A stretch of DNA of 64,000 nucleotides from Streptomyces sp. JB150 (GTDB lineage: Bacteria > Actinomycetota > Actinomycetes > Streptomycetales > Streptomycetaceae), in the NCBI RefSeq assembly GCF_011193355.1, contig NZ_CP049780.1, forward strand, positions 6,540,634-6,604,633, written 5' to 3'. Numbering within the stretch: the stretch's first letter is position 1; each line of letters opens with the position of its first letter. Below are positions 36,615 through 46,027 of this stretch, piece after piece. The notes below the pieces were generated by a model, which saw only the letters and a list, made by a program, of their open reading frames with translations, searched no databases and was not told the origin of the DNA. Position numbers and translations under genes: made by a program.

Positions 36615-37291
36615 TCGCCCAGCTCCTCCCGCAGCGAGCGCTGGAAGGTCGTCAGCAGCGCCTGCACGACCAGCGGCTGGATGTGCGCCGACAGCGACCG
36701 CACGTCCCGCTCGTCGCGCTCCGACACCTCGCCCCGCAGCAGCCGGGACAGCTCACGGGCCGCGGCCCGCGAGTGCTCGATGAGGACCGCGCGGGCCGCC
36801 AGGATGGCCTCCTGCGACATCGGTACGTCCAGCAGCCGCACCCCGAGCCGCAGCAGGCCCAGGTCCACGCGGTAGCCGTCGCCGTCCGGCCGGACGACGT
36901 CCATGGCCACCAGGCGATCCACCTCGTCGTCGCCCAGCGCCCGCCCGGCCCGCTTCTCCAGCTCCGCCCGGCTCACCGTCTCCACGGTGTCCGGCGCCCA
37001 GGAGGCCACCACCGCGCGGTGGATCGCCAGGTCCTGCGGGCTGAGGTCCGGCGGCAGCTGCTGGAGGTAGCGCTCGATCCCCGCGAGGGTCATGCCCTGG
37101 TGCTGCAGCTCCTCGATGAGCGCCAGGCGGGCCAGGTGCTCACGGCCGTAGTGCCCCACCCGGCGCGGGCCGATGACCGGCGGGGGCAGCAGGCCCCGGG
37201 TGCTGTAGAAGCGCACCGTGCGCACCGTGACACCGGCCCGCGCGGCCAGCTCGTCGACGGTGAGGGGCGGCTCCTCGGCATGGCTTGTCAT
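36587..37291 (-). CDS. MerR-family transcriptional regulator
   Basis: The protein has 234 residues. The N-terminal winged helix is classical: LTVDELAARAGVTVRTVRFY, STRGLLPPP, GHYGREHLARLALIEELQ and MTLAGIERYLQ. The C-terminal two-thirds is an Ala/Leu/Arg-rich helical region without metal-binding cysteines, so an organic ligand or none is expected. ATG 37291 is preceded at seven bases by GATACT and has no clear ribosome site, suggesting a leaderless transcript. TCACACC-CCT-GGTGAGA upstream may be an autoregulatory site. It diverges from the amino-acid permease, a natural candidate target. Confidence 0.88.
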   Translation of the reverse strand: MTSHAEEPPLTVDELAARAGVTVRTVRFYSTRGLLPPPVIGPRRVGHYGREHLARLALIEELQHQGMTLAGIERYLQQLPPDLSPQDLAIHRAVVASWAPDTVETVSRAELEKRAGRALGDDEVDRLVAMDVVRPDGDGYRVDLGLLRLGVRLLDVPMSQEAILAARAVLIEHSRAAARELSRLLRGEVSERDERDVRSLSAHIQPLVVQALLTTFQRSLREELGEWLTRPGAR

Positions 37292-37505
37292 GTGCAGCAG
37301 TATCGCTGTCTCACCAGGGGTGTGAAACCTCCGGCGATCCTGTGAGAAGTAACGCTCTGTGATGTGAGTCACCGCGCGTCACGAAGCCCTGTGGGAAGGT
37401 GCTGCCTTGGTCTGTGCCGCAACACCCAGGGTGGTGCGGGCCGAGTCACCGTACGGACACCCGGCGCGTACAGCGCGCCGGGCGCACCAGAGAGTGGAAC
37501 CACCC

Positions 37506-38972
37506 GTGAGCAAGGACGCCGTGGAAACGGCACCGGTCGCCGCACACCCCGAGGCGACCCAGGCGCCCGCGGACGCGGGCGACGCCGGTTACAGCAAGGA
37601 CCTCAAGGCCCGCCACGTCAACATGATCGCCATCGGCGGCGCGATCGGCACCGGACTCTTCCTCGGCGCCGGCGGCCGCCTGCACAACGCGGGCCCCGCG
37701 CTCGCGCTGGCCTATCTGGTCTGCGGCATCTTCGCCTTCTTCGTCGTCCGGGCCCTCGGCGAGCTGGTCCTGTACCGGCCGTCCTCGGGCTCGTTCGTGT
37801 CGTACGCGCGCGAGTTCCTCGGCGAGAAGGGCGCGTACGTCGCCGGCTGGATGTACTTCCTGAACTGGTCGACGACCGGTATCGCCGACATCACCGCGAT
37901 CGCGCTCTACACGCACTACTGGAGCGCCTTCACCGACATCCCGCAGTGGGTGCTCGCCCTGATCGCGCTCGCCGTGGTCCTCGCGGTGAACCTGATCTCC
38001 GTGAAGATCTTCGGCGAGATGGAGTTCTGGTTCGCGATCATCAAGGTCGCGACGCTCGTCGCCTTCATGTTCGTCGGCGTCTTCCTGCTGGCCACCCAGC
38101 ACGAGGTCGGCGGCCAGACGCCCGGCCTGCACGTGATCACCGACAACGGCGGCGTCTTCCCGCACGGCCTGATGCCCGTCGTCCTCGTCATGCAGGGCGT
38201 GATCTTCGCCTACGCCGCGCTGGAGCTGGTCGGTGTCGCCGCGGGCGAGACCGCCGAGCCGGAGAAGATCGTCCCCCGCGCGGTCAACTCGATCATGTGG
38301 CGGGTCGGCCTCTTCTACGTCGGCTCGGTCGTCCTCCTGGCCCTGCTGCTGCCCGGCTCCGTGTACTCCGCGAACGAGAGTCCCTTCGTCACCGTCCTGT
38401 CGAAGATCGGCGTCCCGGCCGCGGGCGACGTGATGAACCTGGTGGTCCTCACCGCCGCCATGTCCTCGCTGAACTCCGGCCTGTACTCCACCGGCCGCAT
38501 CCTGCGTTCCATGGCCATGGCGGGCTCCGCGCCGAAGTTCACCGCCCGGATGAACCGCAGCCAGGTGCCCTACGGCGGCATCCTGCTGACCTGCGCGGTC
38601 TGCGTGCTCGGCGTCGCCCTGAACTTCGTCATGCCCCACCAGGCCTTCGAGATCGTGCTGAACGTCGCCTCGCTCGGCATCATCTCCACCTGGGTGATCA
38701 TCATGATCTGTCACCTGATCTTCGTCCGCCGGGCCAAGGCGGGCCTGGTGCAGCGACCGTCTTTCCGGCTCCCCGGCAGCCCGGTCACCGAGATCGCCAC
38801 GATCACCTTCCTGCTGGTCTGCCTCGGCATGATGGGCAACGACCCGGAGGTCGGCCGCTGGACCCTCCTCCTCGTCCCGTTCATCGCCCTCGCCCTGGTC
38901 GCCGGCTGGTTCGGCGTCCGCCGCCGCGTCTCCGAGACCGCGGACCAGGAGCTGGCCAAGCTCACGAAGTAG
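37506..38972 (+). CDS. Amino-acid permease (APC family, AnsP/GabP-like)
   Basis: The protein has 488 residues with about twelve membrane helices. The hallmark segment is [20 protein letters not shown], followed by [20 protein letters not shown] and [20 protein letters not shown]. Later come [19 protein letters not shown] and [20 protein letters not shown], as in the amino-acid/proton symporters for asparagine, GABA or aromatic amino acids. The exact substrate cannot be set from sequence. GTG 37506 ([10 protein letters not shown]) was chosen over an upstream GTG because homologous sequence begins near there. A strong hairpin follows the gene. Confidence 0.92.
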   Translation: MSKDAVETAPVAAHPEATQAPADAGDAGYSKDLKARHVNMIAIGGAIGTGLFLGAGGRLHNAGPALALAYLVCGIFAFFVVRALGELVLYRPSSGSFVSYAREFLGEKGAYVAGWMYFLNWSTTGIADITAIALYTHYWSAFTDIPQWVLALIALAVVLAVNLISVKIFGEMEFWFAIIKVATLVAFMFVGVFLLATQHEVGGQTPGLHVITDNGGVFPHGLMPVVLVMQGVIFAYAALELVGVAAGETAEPEKIVPRAVNSIMWRVGLFYVGSVVLLALLLPGSVYSANESPFVTVLSKIGVPAAGDVMNLVVLTAAMSSLNSGLYSTGRILRSMAMAGSAPKFTARMNRSQVPYGGILLTCAVCVLGVALNFVMPHQAFEIVLNVASLGIISTWVIIMICHLIFVRRAKAGLVQRPSFRLPGSPVTEIATITFLLVCLGMMGNDPEVGRWTLLLVPFIALALVAGWFGVRRRVSETADQELAKLTK

Positions 38973-39014
38973 CGCGAGGCCGGCGGCTCAGCGCCGCTGT
39001 CAGTGGCATCGCCC

Positions 39015-39063
39015 ACGGTGGCGCCAGGCCGGGGACCGATGATCTCCGGCCTGGCGCCACCGT
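39015..39063. terminator. Perfect 18-bp inverted repeat terminator
   Basis: ACGGTGGCGCCAGGCCGG (39015-39032) pairs perfectly with CCGGCCTGGCGCCACCGT (39046-39063) around a 13-base loop. It lies 43 bases after the permease stop. Confidence 0.85.
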
Positions 39064-39156
39064 CGCGTCGCGCCCCTCCGCAGCGCCCCGCGGCGAGGCA
39101 CCGCGGCCTGCCGGGCGCAGCGGATAGGGTGCGCACGGACCGCAGGAACAAGGGCC

Positions 39157-40116
39157 GTGACGGCGTACGACCATGGGGGGCCGGAGTTGAGCCGCGACAC
39201 CGATGTACTCGTGCTGGGCGGGGCGGGCGTGGACACCATCGTCCACGTACCGCAGCTGCCGCTGCCGTACGCCGACAGCTACCAGATCCACGACGGCATC
39301 CGCACCCGCGCGGGCCAGACCGGCGACTTCCTGTCCCTCGGCCTGACCGCCCTGGGCCTGCGCACCCACCACCTGGACTTCCTCGGCGACGACCCCGAGG
39401 GCGACCTGGTGAGGGCCCTGCACCGGGACCACGGCATCGCGCTCACCGCGATCCCGCAGCCCGCCGGCACCAAGCGGGCCGTCAACCTGGTCGGCCCGGA
39501 CGGCCGCCGGCTGTCCCTGTACGACAGCAGCCGCGCCCGGCCCGACGACCGCCTCCCCGAGGCCACGGTCCGGGACCTGGCCGCACGCAGCCGCCACGTC
39601 CACGTCTCCATCACCCAGCCGTGCGTCCACGCCCTGCCCGTGCTGCGCGGGACCGGCGTGACGATCTCCACCGACCTGCACGACTGGGACGGCGAGAACC
39701 CGTACCACGAGCCGTTCGCGCTCGCCGCGGACATCGTCTTCGTCTCCGCCGCCCGCCTCACCGACGTCGAGGGCACCCTGCGCCGTATCACCGAGCGGGG
39801 CCGCGCCCGCGCGGTCGTCGCCACGGCCGGCGCCGAGGGCGCCCACCTGCTCGCCGACGGCGAGCTGAGCCACGTACCGCCGGTGACGCCGCCCGCGCCG
39901 GTGGTGGACTCCAACGGCGCGGGCGACGCCTTCGCCGCCGCTTTCCTCTTCGGCTTCCTGCGCGGCGAGCCGCCCCGGCGCTGCGCCCGCTACGGCGCGA
40001 TCGCGGGCGCCCACGCCTGCACGGTGCCGTCGACGCGGGTCGACGCCATCGCCCGGGAGGACCTGCTGCGGCGAGCGGCCGAACCGGACCCCTCGGTGAC
40101 GGTCGCCGGCCCGTAG
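39157..40116 (+). CDS. PfkB-family carbohydrate kinase
   Basis: The protein has 319 residues. VLVLGGAGVDTIVHVPQLP starts the domain, RTRAGQTGDFLSLGLTALGL is the PfkB first signature region, and VVDSNGAGDAFAAAFLFGFL carries the catalytic Asp and anion hole (GAGD). These enzymes phosphorylate sugars or nucleosides with ATP; the substrate here is unknown. GTG 39157 was chosen with AGGAA nine bases upstream; TTG 39187 after GGGGGGCCGGAG is the alternative. A TAGGGT box sits about 30 bases before the GTG. It converges on the aminopeptidase gene with only 3 bases between stops. Confidence 0.88.
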   Translation: MTAYDHGGPELSRDTDVLVLGGAGVDTIVHVPQLPLPYADSYQIHDGIRTRAGQTGDFLSLGLTALGLRTHHLDFLGDDPEGDLVRALHRDHGIALTAIPQPAGTKRAVNLVGPDGRRLSLYDSSRARPDDRLPEATVRDLAARSRHVHVSITQPCVHALPVLRGTGVTISTDLHDWDGENPYHEPFALAADIVFVSAARLTDVEGTLRRITERGRARAVVATAGAEGAHLLADGELSHVPPVTPPAPVVDSNGAGDAFAAAFLFGFLRGEPPRRCARYGAIAGAHACTVPSTRVDAIAREDLLRRAAEPDPSVTVAGP

Positions 40117-40119
40117 CCC

Positions 40120-41640
40120 TCAGTCCTCGTGCCCGTGCCCCCGCCCGTGCTCGTGCGCACCGTTCGTCGCCGCGATCTTCTTCCACGACTTCGGCTGCGC
40201 GACGGCCTTCGCGGTGCGGGGCGTGATCGACGCGTCCCGTGCCGCCGTCGCCCCCGGCTTCGACGGCTGGTACAGCCAGGTGTCGAACAGCGCGGCCAGC
40301 GGCTTGCCGGACACCTCCTCCGCGTACCGCCGGAAGTCGGCGACGCTCGCGTTGCCGTGCGCGTGCCGCTGCGGCCAGCCCTTGAGGAGCGTGAAGAAGT
40401 CCGCGTCGCCGATCTCGTTGCGCAGCGCCTGCAGAGCGAGCGCGCCCCGGTCGTAGACGGCGACGTGGAACTGGTTGTCGGGGCCCGGGTCGCCGGGCTC
40501 TACCGTCCAGAAGGGGTCGTCGGCCGGCCGTGAGGCGTACACGTGGTCGGCGATCTCCTGCGCCGTCCCCTCGCCCTCGTGCTCGGACCACAGCCACTGC
40601 GCGTACCGCGCGAAGCCCTCGTTGATCCAGATGTCCTTCCACTGCCGCACGGACACCAGGTCGCCGTACCACTGGTGGGCCAGCTCGTGCACGACCAGCG
40701 ACGTGTTGGTGCCGTTCGCGAACTGCCGCGGGCTGTAGAACGGCCGGGTCTGGGTCTCCAGCGCGTACCCGGTGTCCGTGTTCGGCACGTAGCCGCCGAG
40801 CGCGTTGTACGGGTACGGGCCGAAGTACCCGGTCAGCCAGTCGGCGATCTCCCCGGTCCGCTCGATGCTGGCCCGCGCGGCCCCGTAGTGGTCGCCGAGG
40901 TCCTTGCTGTAGGCGTTGACGACCGGGATGCCGCTCTCCGTCTTCCCGGTGGTGAGGTCGAACCGGCCGACGGCGAGCGTGGCGAGATACGTCGCCTGCG
41001 GCTTGTTGGAGCGCCAGTTCCAGCGGGTCCAGCCGAGGCGGGAACTCGTCGACTGCAGCGTGCCGTTGGAGATGGCCTGGGTGCCGTCCGGGACCAGCAC
41101 CGACACGTCGTAGGTGGCCTTGTCCAGCGGGTGGTCGTTGGCGGGGAACCACCACCAGGCCGCCTCGGGCTCGTTCGCCGCCACCCCGCCGTCCGGGGTG
41201 CGGTGCCAGCTGGTGAAGCCGTACGCCTCCTTCTGCGACGGCACTCCGCTGTAGCGGACCACGACGGTGACGGCCGTGCCCTTGTCGAGCGGGGTCTTCG
41301 GCGTGATCTCCAGCTCGTGCTCGCCGGTCGCCCGGAACTTCGCGAGGGCCCCGTTGACGCGCACCTCGCTCACGTCGAGCAGGAAGTCCAGGTTGAACGT
41401 CGACAGGTCCTGGGTGGTGCGGGCGAGGAGGGTCGCCGTGCCCTCCAGCCGGTCGGTGGCGGGCTGGTACTTCAGCCGGAGGTCGTAGTGGGAGACGTCG
41501 TAGCCGCCGTTGCCGTACGCCGGGTAGTAGGGGTCGCCGATGCCCGGCGCGCCGGGGGCGTGACTCGCGGCCGATGCCGGGATCGCCAGCAGGAGGGAGG
41601 CCGCGGCCAGCGCGCCCGGAGCGGTGATTCTGCGGTGCAC
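40120..41640 (-). CDS. Secreted M1-family zinc aminopeptidase
   Basis: The protein has 506 residues. A signal peptide (ITAPGALAAASLLLAIPASA) opens it. The zinc site is VVHELAHQWYGDLVS with the third ligand in WINEGFARYAQWLW (HEXXH-x18-E). YDVSHYDLRLKYQPATDRLE and TSWHRTPDGGVAANEPEAAW are family landmarks. It is shorter than PepN-type M1 enzymes because the C-terminal helical domain is absent, as in other secreted Streptomyces members. The tail is His-rich (EHGRGHGHED). GTG 41640 follows TTGGAG. It probably releases N-terminal residues from peptides outside the cell and diverges from the S15 peptidase. Confidence 0.92.
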   Translation of the reverse strand: MHRRITAPGALAAASLLLAIPASAASHAPGAPGIGDPYYPAYGNGGYDVSHYDLRLKYQPATDRLEGTATLLARTTQDLSTFNLDFLLDVSEVRVNGALAKFRATGEHELEITPKTPLDKGTAVTVVVRYSGVPSQKEAYGFTSWHRTPDGGVAANEPEAAWWWFPANDHPLDKATYDVSVLVPDGTQAISNGTLQSTSSRLGWTRWNWRSNKPQATYLATLAVGRFDLTTGKTESGIPVVNAYSKDLGDHYGAARASIERTGEIADWLTGYFGPYPYNALGGYVPNTDTGYALETQTRPFYSPRQFANGTNTSLVVHELAHQWYGDLVSVRQWKDIWINEGFARYAQWLWSEHEGEGTAQEIADHVYASRPADDPFWTVEPGDPGPDNQFHVAVYDRGALALQALRNEIGDADFFTLLKGWPQRHAHGNASVADFRRYAEEVSGKPLAALFDTWLYQPSKPGATAARDASITPRTAKAVAQPKSWKKIAATNGAHEHGRGHGHED

Positions 41641-41862
41641 GTCAGCTCCAAATCCTGGGTGGACAGGCCCTGTTCGGGTGTGTTCGAAGCCTAAGCAGAC
41701 CCCGCACCTGCGAGCATGTCCATGGCCACCCCTGTCACAGGATCGCCATCCGGCCGTCACGATCATGCCCGACACGGCGGTCGTTTCCGGCCACGTCCGT
41801 CCCGTACGACACGCCACGCGCCCTCTTCTGCGCGGGAGTTGATGCCCTGTAGCGTCCGCGGC

Positions 41863-43878
41863 ATGCCGATACGCACGCGCTTCACGATCTGGAGACCGTT
41901 CGCGACGGCGGCCACCGCCGCCCTGATGGCCGGCTTCCTCTCCCCCGCCACGGCCCAGGCCGCACCCCGCACCGACCACACCGCACCCGGCACGACGGCC
42001 CCGGCCACTCCCGCGGCGGCCCCGGCCGCTCCCGCCGGACCCCGCACCAGCCGGCCCGTCTACTCCTACGACAACGCCATCCGCGAGGCCGTCTGGGTCG
42101 ACACCCGCCTCGACGGCGACGGCGACGGCCGCACCGACCGCGTCGCCGTGGACATCGTCCGCCCGCGCGAGGCCGCACAGCAGGGCCGCAAGGTCCCCGT
42201 CATCATGGACGCCAGCCCGTACTACGCCTGCTGCGGACGCGGCAACGAGAGCCAGAAGAAGACGTACGACGCGGCCGGGAACGTCGTCCAGATGCCGCTG
42301 TTCTACGACAACTACTTCGTCCCGCGCGGCTACGCCGTCGTCGGGGTCGACCTGGCCGGAACCAACCGCTCCGACGGCTGTGTGGACGTCGGCGGCCGCT
42401 CCGACATCCAGTCCGCGAAGGCCGTCGTCGACTGGCTGAACGGCCGCGCCAAGGCGTACACCACCCGCACCGGCACCACCCGCGCCAAGGCCACCTGGAG
42501 CACCGGCCGGACCGGGATGATCGGCAAGAGCTACGACGGCACCGTCGCCAACGGCGTCGCCGCCACCGGCGTCGAGGGCCTGGAGACCATCGTCCCGATC
42601 GGCGCGATCTCCTCCTGGTACGACTACTACTTCGCCAAGGGCGCCCCGCTGTTCGACTCCGGCCCCGACGGGCTGGCGTACCGCGTCGAGAGCCCCGAGG
42701 CCCGCGCCCGCTGCGCCGCCGTACAGCAGCGCCTCGTCGACGGCGCCCCGCGCACTGGCGACTGGACCCCGCTGTGGACCGAGCGCGACTACGTGCGCCA
42801 CGCCGACCGGGTCCGCGCCAGCGTCTTCGTCGTCCACGGCACGCAGGACCTCAACGTCCGCGCCAAGCACTTCGGGCAGTGGTGGGACGCGCTCGCGAAG
42901 AACGGCGTCGAGCGCAAGATCTGGCTCTCCCAGGTCGGCCACGTCGACCCGTTCGACTTCCGCCGCGCGGCCTGGGTCGACACCCTGCACCGCTGGTTCG
43001 ACCACGAACTGCTCGGCTACGACAACGGCATCGACGACGAGCCCATGGCCGACATCGAACGCGCACCCGACGAGTGGGTGACGTCGTCCGTGTGGCCGCC
43101 GCGCGGCACCCGGGCGGCCACGCTGCGGCCCGCCGAAGGCGCCCTCGACGGCGTCGGCACCCTCGGTCTGCGCCCCGGCACCGGCACCGAGACCTTCACC
43201 GACGACCCGCGGCACGACGAGACCGACTGGGCCGCCCGCATCGACCAGGCCACGCCCGACAAGGCGGGCTTCAGCACCGGCCCGCTCACCCGCGACCTGC
43301 GGCTGTCCGGCTCCTCGAAGGTGACCGTCACCGCCACGCCGACCACCTCCAGTGCCCACCTCAGCGCCGTCCTGGTGGACCTCGGCCCCGGCACCATCCG
43401 CGACTACGCCGACGCCGGCGAGGGCATCACCACCCTCACCGACCGCACCTGCTGGGGCGCGAGCACCGCCGGCGACAGCGCCTGCTTCAAGGAGACCGCG
43501 GCGAAGACCGCCGACGTCGACTACACGATCGTCAGCCGCGGCTGGGCCGACCTCGGCAACCACGCCGCCGCCACCGGCGCCCCGCTCACCCCGGGCAAGC
43601 CGTACACGATCACCCTCGACCTGGCCGCCACCGACCACGTCGTGCCCGAGGGGCACCGGCTCGCGCTGATCGTCGCCGGGACCGACAAGGACCTGATCGA
43701 GCCCCCGTCGAGCACCCCGACGCTCACGCTCGACCTGTCCCGCACCTTCGCGCGCGTCCCGCTCGCCGGCGGCGCGACCGCCTTCGCCCGCGCCACGGCC
43801 GGCTCGGCGACCGCCCTGCCCGAGGCCGCCCCGCTGGACGGCGTACGCGAACCCCGTCCCGCCCACCCGGTGCCGTGA
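41863..43878 (+). CDS. Secreted S15-family X-Pro dipeptidyl-peptidase
   Basis: The protein has 671 residues. After a signal peptide (RPFATAATAALMAGFLSPAT then AQAAP), an alpha/beta-hydrolase domain has GYAVVGVDLAGTNRSDGCVD and the nucleophile in GKSYDGT. The other catalytic residues fit VVHGTQDLNV (Asp) and VGHVDPF (His). The C-terminal jelly-roll domain of the CocE/X-Pro peptidase family begins near residue 430 (GSSKVTVTATPTTSSAHLSA) and ends with EGHRLALIVAGTDK. It likely removes Xaa-Pro dipeptides from peptides outside the cell. ATG 41863 has TAGCGT seven bases upstream, suggesting leaderless transcription; ATG 41842 after GGGAG is the alternative. Confidence 0.92.
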   Translation: MPIRTRFTIWRPFATAATAALMAGFLSPATAQAAPRTDHTAPGTTAPATPAAAPAAPAGPRTSRPVYSYDNAIREAVWVDTRLDGDGDGRTDRVAVDIVRPREAAQQGRKVPVIMDASPYYACCGRGNESQKKTYDAAGNVVQMPLFYDNYFVPRGYAVVGVDLAGTNRSDGCVDVGGRSDIQSAKAVVDWLNGRAKAYTTRTGTTRAKATWSTGRTGMIGKSYDGTVANGVAATGVEGLETIVPIGAISSWYDYYFAKGAPLFDSGPDGLAYRVESPEARARCAAVQQRLVDGAPRTGDWTPLWTERDYVRHADRVRASVFVVHGTQDLNVRAKHFGQWWDALAKNGVERKIWLSQVGHVDPFDFRRAAWVDTLHRWFDHELLGYDNGIDDEPMADIERAPDEWVTSSVWPPRGTRAATLRPAEGALDGVGTLGLRPGTGTETFTDDPRHDETDWAARIDQATPDKAGFSTGPLTRDLRLSGSSKVTVTATPTTSSAHLSAVLVDLGPGTIRDYADAGEGITTLTDRTCWGASTAGDSACFKETAAKTADVDYTIVSRGWADLGNHAAATGAPLTPGKPYTITLDLAATDHVVPEGHRLALIVAGTDKDLIEPPSSTPTLTLDLSRTFARVPLAGGATAFARATAGSATALPEAAPLDGVREPRPAHPVP

Positions 43879-43917
43879 CCCGGCCCGTGCCGTAGCCCCG
43901 CCCCGCGCGAAGGCCCG

Positions 43918-44880
43918 CTAAGCGGGGGAGGCGCCGAGGACCAGTCCCGCCGCCTCCTCCGCACAACCCCAGGCCACGGTGACGCCCGCGCCGCCGTGGC
44001 CGTAGTTGTGCACCAGCGGCCGCCCGTCCGGCAGCGTCTCCCGCTCCAGCCGCACCGCGTCCCGCGCGGGCCGCAGCCCCACCCGGTGCTCCAGCACCCG
44101 CGCGCCGGCGATCTCCGGGCGCAGCGCCGCGCACCGCCGCACGATCGCCGCCGCCACCGCCGGATCCGGCTCGGCCGCCCACACGTCCTCCTCGGCCGTG
44201 CCGCCCAGCACCAGCCGGCCCGGCTGCGGGAAGACGTACGCCATCTCCCCGTCGGGGCCGGTGGAGACCGTCCACGTGCGGACACCGGGGTTCTCCGTCA
44301 CGACCAGCTGTCCGCGCACGGGCCGCACCCCTGGATCCGGCACCAGCGTCCGGGCGCCCAGCCCCGTGCAGTTGACCACCACCGGCGCGCCGGGCTCGGA
44401 CAGCGCCGACACCGCGCGCTCCTCGACCACCCCGCCCGCCGCTCGCAACCGCTCCCGCAGCCACGGCAGATGAACCGCCATGTCGACGAGCGGCAGCCGC
44501 GCCCACAGCCCGCTCCCCGGGTACTCGTCCGCCGTCGCGGCCCGCAGCCCGGGCAGCCGCGCCGCCGCCCAGCCGCTCACCTCGTCCAGATCCGTCTCGC
44601 CCAGTACCCCTTCGACCATGCGTACGCCGGTCACCTCCGGCCGCGCGGCCAGCTCCTCGTACACGCCCAGCGAACGCAGCGCCCACGCCCGTGCCGCCGC
44701 GGCCGGCCGGATCCGGTACGGCCACCACAGGGCGCCCGCGACCGCCGAGGTGGTCCGCTCCACCGGCTCGCGCGACCACAATCGGACCCGCCGCCCGCGT
44801 TCGGCCAGCACCACGGCGGTCGTCAGCCCGATGACCCCGCCACCCACCACGACCACGTCGTCCCGCACGTCACCGTCCAC
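43918..44880 (-). CDS. D-amino-acid oxidase-like FAD enzyme
   Basis: The protein has about 320 residues. The FAD dinucleotide fold is DDVVVVGGGVIGLTTAVVLA. SAVAGALWWPYRI is the D-amino-acid oxidase substrate-side loop, RPVRGQLVVTENPGV and GDxxF-type strands follow, and HNYGHGGAGVTVAWG is the classic C-terminal flavin-contact motif. It would oxidise neutral D-amino acids to keto acids with hydrogen peroxide, acting in the cytoplasm. An upstream ATG at 44907 is in frame, but TACCGT ends seven bases before GTG 44880, so I prefer a leaderless GTG start. It may process D-residues released by the neighbouring peptidases (inference). Confidence 0.9.
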   Translation of the reverse strand: MDGDVRDDVVVVGGGVIGLTTAVVLAERGRRVRLWSREPVERTTSAVAGALWWPYRIRPAAAARAWALRSLGVYEELAARPEVTGVRMVEGVLGETDLDEVSGWAAARLPGLRAATADEYPGSGLWARLPLVDMAVHLPWLRERLRAAGGVVEERAVSALSEPGAPVVVNCTGLGARTLVPDPGVRPVRGQLVVTENPGVRTWTVSTGPDGEMAYVFPQPGRLVLGGTAEEDVWAAEPDPAVAAAIVRRCAALRPEIAGARVLEHRVGLRPARDAVRLERETLPDGRPLVHNYGHGGAGVTVAWGCAEEAAGLVLGASPA

Positions 44881-44947
44881 GCGGGGGACGGTAGCGGAAT
44901 GTGTCATGCCGCGCTCAGGACGGTGCCGGACTGGGGATACTCACAGC

Positions 44948-45979
44948 ATGTCTGCCGCGTATGCGACCTTTGGCCTGGCACCGGCGATGCGCGCCGGAGG
45001 CGTCCTCGCGGACGGCGCCTACCAGGTGCACCGGGACTTCGTCGACTTCATCGTCGACGGCCGCCCCCTGCTCTTCCGGCTCTCCGACCTGGACGCCGTC
45101 TCCCCGCTCGCCGCCGACGTACCGCCCGCCATCTTCACCGCGCAGGTGCGCGCCCTGCTGCTGGAGGCCGACGCGCCGCTGCCCGGCGGACGGTACGTCG
45201 TCTACGGCTGCCCCGAGTGCGCCGACCTGGGCTGCGGCGCCGTCACCGCCGTCATCCAACGCGACGGCGACGACTACATCTGGCGGGACTTCGCCTGGCA
45301 GACCGAGGAGCGGGCCGACCTCGAACTCAACGGCTACCACGGCATGGGGCCGTTCCGGTTCCGCGGCGAGGAGTACCGCGCGGCCCTGCGCTCCCTGCTC
45401 GACACCGCCGGTCCCCACTCCGGTGCCGCCCGCCGCCGGGTGCTGCTCATCGGCGCCCGCGTCGCCGTGCTTGCCAAGCTCGCCGCGGCCCTGCGCACCA
45501 TCGGCATCGGCGCCGACATCGCCCACGACACCGACCACGTGCCCCCGGAGGAACTGCGCGCCTACGGCGCCGTCGCCTTCGGCCGCGCGGTGGGCCCGCG
45601 GGAGCGCGCCGCCGTCCGCGCCGCCTTCGAACGCGCCGGGGCCGACGTGGCCTACGTCGACGGCCTCGCCCCGATCGTCCCGCTGCTCGTCGCCCAGATA
45701 GAACACGCCCTCGACCCCAGCCCCGTGGAGCGGCGCCGCCTGACCCGGCTGGTCGCCGCCGACGGCGAGGCGGGCGTCGAGGTCACCTCCCCCTGCCGGG
45801 TCGTCCTCACCGCGTACCGCCTCGACCGCCTCTACCGCACCCACACCCGCGAACTCTTCGACGGCGTCCTCGAACCGGGCCGCCACCGCATCCCGCTGGA
45901 CGCCAGGGCCGTCAGGGGCGAGGCGTACGTCGTCGCGCGGACGACGGGAAGCGTGCTGGTGGAGCCGATGGCCCGGTGA
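44948..45979 (+). CDS. Hypothetical protein with Cys-rich motif and Rossmann-like half
   Basis: The protein has 343 residues. The N-terminal half (about 1-160) has VHRDFVDFIVDGRPLLFRLS and a possible metal site VVYGCPECADLGCGAVTAVI with three cysteines. The second half contains RRRVLLIGARVAVLAKLAAA and IGIGADIAHDTDHVPPEELR, resembling a nucleotide-binding Rossmann fold, and ends in a small beta domain. I do not recognise a named family. ATG 44948 follows GATACT by six bases with no ribosome site. It diverges from the D-amino-acid oxidase and precedes the ABC-F gene by 48 bases. Confidence 0.75.
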   Translation: MSAAYATFGLAPAMRAGGVLADGAYQVHRDFVDFIVDGRPLLFRLSDLDAVSPLAADVPPAIFTAQVRALLLEADAPLPGGRYVVYGCPECADLGCGAVTAVIQRDGDDYIWRDFAWQTEERADLELNGYHGMGPFRFRGEEYRAALRSLLDTAGPHSGAARRRVLLIGARVAVLAKLAAALRTIGIGADIAHDTDHVPPEELRAYGAVAFGRAVGPRERAAVRAAFERAGADVAYVDGLAPIVPLLVAQIEHALDPSPVERRRLTRLVAADGEAGVEVTSPCRVVLTAYRLDRLYRTHTRELFDGVLEPGRHRIPLDARAVRGEAYVVARTTGSVLVEPMAR

Positions 45980-46027
45980 GGAACAGGTGCCCGGCGGGGG
46001 AGGGCGGACGTTAGGATCGGCGGTCTG

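Noticed and set aside
40120..43866. A 1248-codon frame ending in the M1 aminopeptidase
   Set aside because: The upstream 740 codons are the shadow of the S15 peptidase gene; the real start is GTG 41640.
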